Below, one piece after another: positions 44,105 through 46,429 of a stretch of DNA of 46,429 nt. The position numbers and the translations under genes were made by a program. The DNA comes from Planktotalea frisia (GTDB taxonomy: Bacteria > Pseudomonadota > Alphaproteobacteria > Rhodobacterales > Rhodobacteraceae): NCBI RefSeq assembly GCF_001890925.1, contig NZ_MLCB01000111.1:1-46429 (forward strand). The letters are read 5' to 3'. The notes beneath the pieces are model-generated. The model ran no database searches. It saw only the letters and a list, made by a program, of their open reading frames with translations, and was not told the DNA's origin. Every line of letters starts with the position of its first letter. Position 1 is the first letter of the stretch.

Positions 44105-45568
44105 TTAATTTTCGCTACGTTCTTCAAAACTCATCGCGATAAAGCCGGGAAGATGATCGCCCAAGCCGACAACTTTATTGTCATTGCCGCGACCTCGTCC
44201 ACCACGTCCACGATTTTCCTTCGGTGCAGGTTTTTGCACTTCAGGCGCTGCCGGCTCTTTTTTCATCTCAACCGCTTCAGCTGGTGCTTCGACGACGACG
44301 ACGACGTCTTCTTTGGGCGCAGATTTACGGCTGCGTGAACGCGTGCGCTTTGGCTTTTCTTCGTGATCCGGCTTGGCTTCGACCGCTTGAACATCCTTTG
44401 CGGGATCTTCTTTACCCGCCAGAGGGTTATCAATGCGCGTCACTGTCTTTTGGATCAGCTTTTCGATGGCATCAAAGTTCTTTTCATCGCGCGGCACGCA
44501 AATCATCATCGCTTTGCCATCACGGCCAGCACGACCTGTGCGGCCAATCCTGTGCACGTAGTCTTCGGCGTGGCTCGGCACATCATAGTTGAACACATGG
44601 CTCACCGCAGGGACATCAAGTCCACGCGCGGCGACGTCAGAGGCAATCAAGAATCGCAACGATCCATCGCGGAAAGCATCCAAAGTTTTGGTGCGCTGGC
44701 TCTGATCCAGATCACCGTGAATAGGCGCAGCATCATAACCGTATTTTTTCAGAGACTTAGCGACCGTATCCACATCCATCTTACGATTGCAGAAGATGAT
44801 CGCGTTCGTGCATTTCTCACCTTCGTTGTCGATCAACATACGCAAAGCTTTACGCTTTTCCGTGCCTTCGCGATCCTTGCGCGAGGCTTTGAACATCATC
44901 ACAACTTGTTCGATATTCTCGGAAGAGGTCGCCTGACGGGCAACCTCGATGCGGGCAGGGTTGGACAGGAACGTGTTGGTGATCCGCTCGATCTCAGGGG
45001 CCATCGTGGCAGAGAAGAACAGCGTTTGACGCGTAAACGGCGTGAGGCTGAAAATGCGTTCAATGTCGGGGATGAAACCCATGTCGAGCATGCGGTCCGC
45101 TTCGTCGACTACCATAACCTGCACGCCAGTCAGGAGCAATTTGCCTCGCTCAACGTGATCGAGCAAACGACCAGGCGTTGCGATCAGAACGTCGACGCCT
45201 TTATCGATCAAGCGGTCCTGCTCTTTGAAGGACACGCCGCCGATTAACAACGCTTTGGTAAGCTTGGTGTGATATTTCGTGTATGTGTCGAAATTTTCAG
45301 CAACCTGCGCGGCCAATTCACGCGTTGGGCACAAGACCAGCGAGCGCGGCATGCGCGCGCGCGCACGACCTTTGCCGAGAAGTGTGATCATTGGCAGCGT
45401 AAAGCTCGCCGTTTTCCCTGTTCCGGTTTGAGCGATGCCCAGCACGTCCTGGCCGAGGAGTGCAGGTGGAATCGCACCAGCTTGAATAGGGGTAGGGGAT
45501 TCGTAGCCAGCATCTTCGATGGCTTTGAGGACCTTTGGGTCCAAGTTCAGATCAGAAAACTTTGTCAT
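44105..45568 (-). CDS. rhlE: DEAD-box ATP-dependent RNA helicase (RhlE type)
   Basis: 487 residues from the ATG at 45568 (MTKFSDLNLD). A longer frame to 45652 is rejected because the family begins at this Q-motif region. Helicase motifs in order: Q motif with PTPIQ (26-30), motif I AQTGTGKT (46-53), PTRELA (81-86), TPGR (131-134), DEAD (155-158), SAT (186-188), then RGLDVP and HRIGRTGR in domain 2. Unwinds short RNA duplexes in ribosome assembly or mRNA turnover, possibly with RNase enzymes. The C-terminal 110 residues are a low-complexity tail, with acidic and basic stretches and a GRGGRGRG patch for RNA binding. A likely promoter lies about 100 bases upstream. Confidence 0.94.
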   Translation of the reverse strand: MTKFSDLNLDPKVLKAIEDAGYESPTPIQAGAIPPALLGQDVLGIAQTGTGKTASFTLPMITLLGKGRARARMPRSLVLCPTRELAAQVAENFDTYTKYHTKLTKALLIGGVSFKEQDRLIDKGVDVLIATPGRLLDHVERGKLLLTGVQVMVVDEADRMLDMGFIPDIERIFSLTPFTRQTLFFSATMAPEIERITNTFLSNPARIEVARQATSSENIEQVVMMFKASRKDREGTEKRKALRMLIDNEGEKCTNAIIFCNRKMDVDTVAKSLKKYGYDAAPIHGDLDQSQRTKTLDAFRDGSLRFLIASDVAARGLDVPAVSHVFNYDVPSHAEDYVHRIGRTGRAGRDGKAMMICVPRDEKNFDAIEKLIQKTVTRIDNPLAGKEDPAKDVQAVEAKPDHEEKPKRTRSRSRKSAPKEDVVVVVEAPAEAVEMKKEPAAPEVQKPAPKENRGRGGRGRGNDNKVVGLGDHLPGFIAMSFEERSEN

Positions 45569-45777
45569 GTATATCCGTGGCTTACAGACACAATCTGGCC
45601 CGTACAACTTAAATAGACCAAATCCGATTGATTGAGTGTCTTTGCACTCCATGGGTCTTGGCGCAGGAGATAGCGAAAAAGCACGGTTTGGTCAAATCAC
45701 GCTGCGCCTTTAAGCGTTAAACACCAAAACCTTGGCAAGAATATCGCATATTGTTTCTCACTGCGCGACAATGCGAG
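45569..45777 (-). promoter_or_regulatory. Upstream region and probable promoter of the RNA helicase gene
   Basis: On the minus strand TTGACC (45695-45690) and TATCTC (45672-45667) are spaced by 17 bases, a reasonable promoter. The expected transcript would have a 5' leader of about 90 bases, long for this window. Long leaders are common for cold-induced helicase genes, but no thermosensor structure could be confirmed by eye. Nothing else is recognised in this stretch. Confidence 0.45.
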
Positions 45778-46404
45778 CTATTCTGGAAACTGTTCCGCAA
45801 TAGCTGCGTTTAGATCGAGCCTATGCCAGTGGAGTAAGTCGTGCGCTGCTAGGCCCGCGAGCAGTTCCGGACGCGCTGTGCACACTTCGTCGTAGAATGC
45901 GCGCAGCCCTTTTTCGCCGTCTCTGGCTTCTATTTGGCTAAGAAGTTCATGCATGCTCAGGCCACCAGTTCCTTGATCAAAAGGGGCTTTTAATTCGGCG
46001 CGGTAAGCGCCCTTTTCCTTGCGGTACGTGTAGCTCTTTATCCAATCAATCCACGTCGCTCCGTGCAAATGGCACAAGCGCGTCTGCTCTAGTTCTTGTT
46101 GGCCGGGGTTTTGACTGTCTTTCAGAAAAGCATTGTGAATTTTGACTGAAAAACCGTCTATCCCAGTGCGATAAATCATTTTGCCAGCAACATGACTTAG
46201 AAAACCGCCATTCAAATGCGCGCCATACGTCGGGTATAGGCTTTCAGTTATGCGTCGACGCTCTGGCATTGGCAGTTTGAATGATTTGAACGGGCGCGGT
46301 TCCGTGTCAGCGTTTTTCGATGTCAAAGCCTCGATAGGGCGAATGCGAGCGCACAAACAATCTGTGTTTATACCGCTGCTACCCCAAAACCCGAATTTTT
46401 TCAT
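45778..46404 (-). CDS. Glycosyltransferase-2-like protein, possibly lacking its N-terminal domain
   Basis: 208 residues from the ATG at 46404 (MKKFGFWGSSG). An in-frame TAA lies just two codons upstream, so the gene cannot extend further in this frame. Segments such as YGAHLNGGFLSHVAGKMIYRTG and CHLHGATWIDWIKSY resemble, from memory, the C-terminal part of Rhodobacteraceae proteins annotated as GT2-type glycosyltransferases, whose N-terminal nucleotide-sugar domain is missing here. It may be a short independent family member, or the remaining part of a gene broken upstream; only 25 bases of the window remain beyond the start. The C-terminal half is rich in helix-forming residues and contains HDLLHWHRLDL. 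Confidence 0.6.
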   Translation of the reverse strand: MKKFGFWGSSGINTDCLCARIRPIEALTSKNADTEPRPFKSFKLPMPERRRITESLYPTYGAHLNGGFLSHVAGKMIYRTGIDGFSVKIHNAFLKDSQNPGQQELEQTRLCHLHGATWIDWIKSYTYRKEKGAYRAELKAPFDQGTGGLSMHELLSQIEARDGEKGLRAFYDEVCTARPELLAGLAAHDLLHWHRLDLNAAIAEQFPE

Positions 46405-46429
46405 GGGTTATGACGCGGAAATTGTCTGA

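Noticed and set aside
44178-45247. Plus-strand open frames opposite the helicase gene
   Set aside because: Shadow frames of rhlE with no ribosome site or domain.

Overview
The window reads as a chromosomal segment of an alphaproteobacterium of the Rhodobacteraceae (roseobacter-like). This rests on a complex I operon with the accessory genes I associate with that family, on the order nuoN-birA-coaX-rnj, on a leucine-degradation operon built around methylcrotonyl-CoA carboxylase, and on moderate GC with tightly packed, translationally coupled genes (ATGA, TAATG and GTGA junctions). The family assignment comes from remembered gene content, not from a database search. There is no tRNA, rRNA, CRISPR array, prophage or intact mobile element.

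Layout. (1) 371-4181, minus strand: a peptide/opine-type ABC transporter with a periplasmic binding protein and two permeases. Its ATPase (two fused ATPase domains) is divergent at 4510 and leads a plus-strand run of VOC protein, acetylornithine-deacetylase-like M20 hydrolase, FAD-dependent amine/amino-acid oxidase, two tandem M20 amidohydrolases and a glycosyltransferase-like protein (to 12501). Together they look like uptake of small peptides or N-acylated amino acids followed by deacylation and oxidation. (2) 12626-21575: the leucine/isovalerate (liu) operon: ivd, a small membrane-anchored protein, an acyl-CoA synthetase, both methylcrotonyl-CoA carboxylase subunits, a glutathione S-transferase, HMG-CoA lyase and methylglutaconyl-CoA hydratase. 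(3) 21905-39707: all fourteen nuo genes for proton-pumping NADH:quinone oxidoreductase, interleaved with at least seven non-canonical genes: a 58-residue membrane ORF between nuoC and nuoD, a membrane protein carrying the same helix-hairpin-helix domain as the NuoE tail, a 75-residue membrane protein, two lipoproteins, a secreted small protein and a cysteine-free carboxymuconolactone-decarboxylase-like protein. (4) 39697-42918: birA, coaX and rnj. (5) 42922-46404: a MarR regulator divergent from a four-helix membrane protein that appears broken by a one-base homopolymer frameshift, with a large palindromic operator between them; a bidirectional terminator; an RhlE-type RNA helicase; and a glycosyltransferase-like protein at the edge.

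The least ordinary signals are the accessory genes inside the nuo operon, above all the doubly coupled 58-residue ORF and the duplicated 89-residue C-terminal domain. Next come the twin perfect palindromes after the glycosyltransferase gene, the operator/promoter arrangement in front of ivd, the MarR operator beside the frameshifted gene, and a hairpin behind the binding-protein gene whose extra pairs are G-U wobbles only on the transcribed strand.
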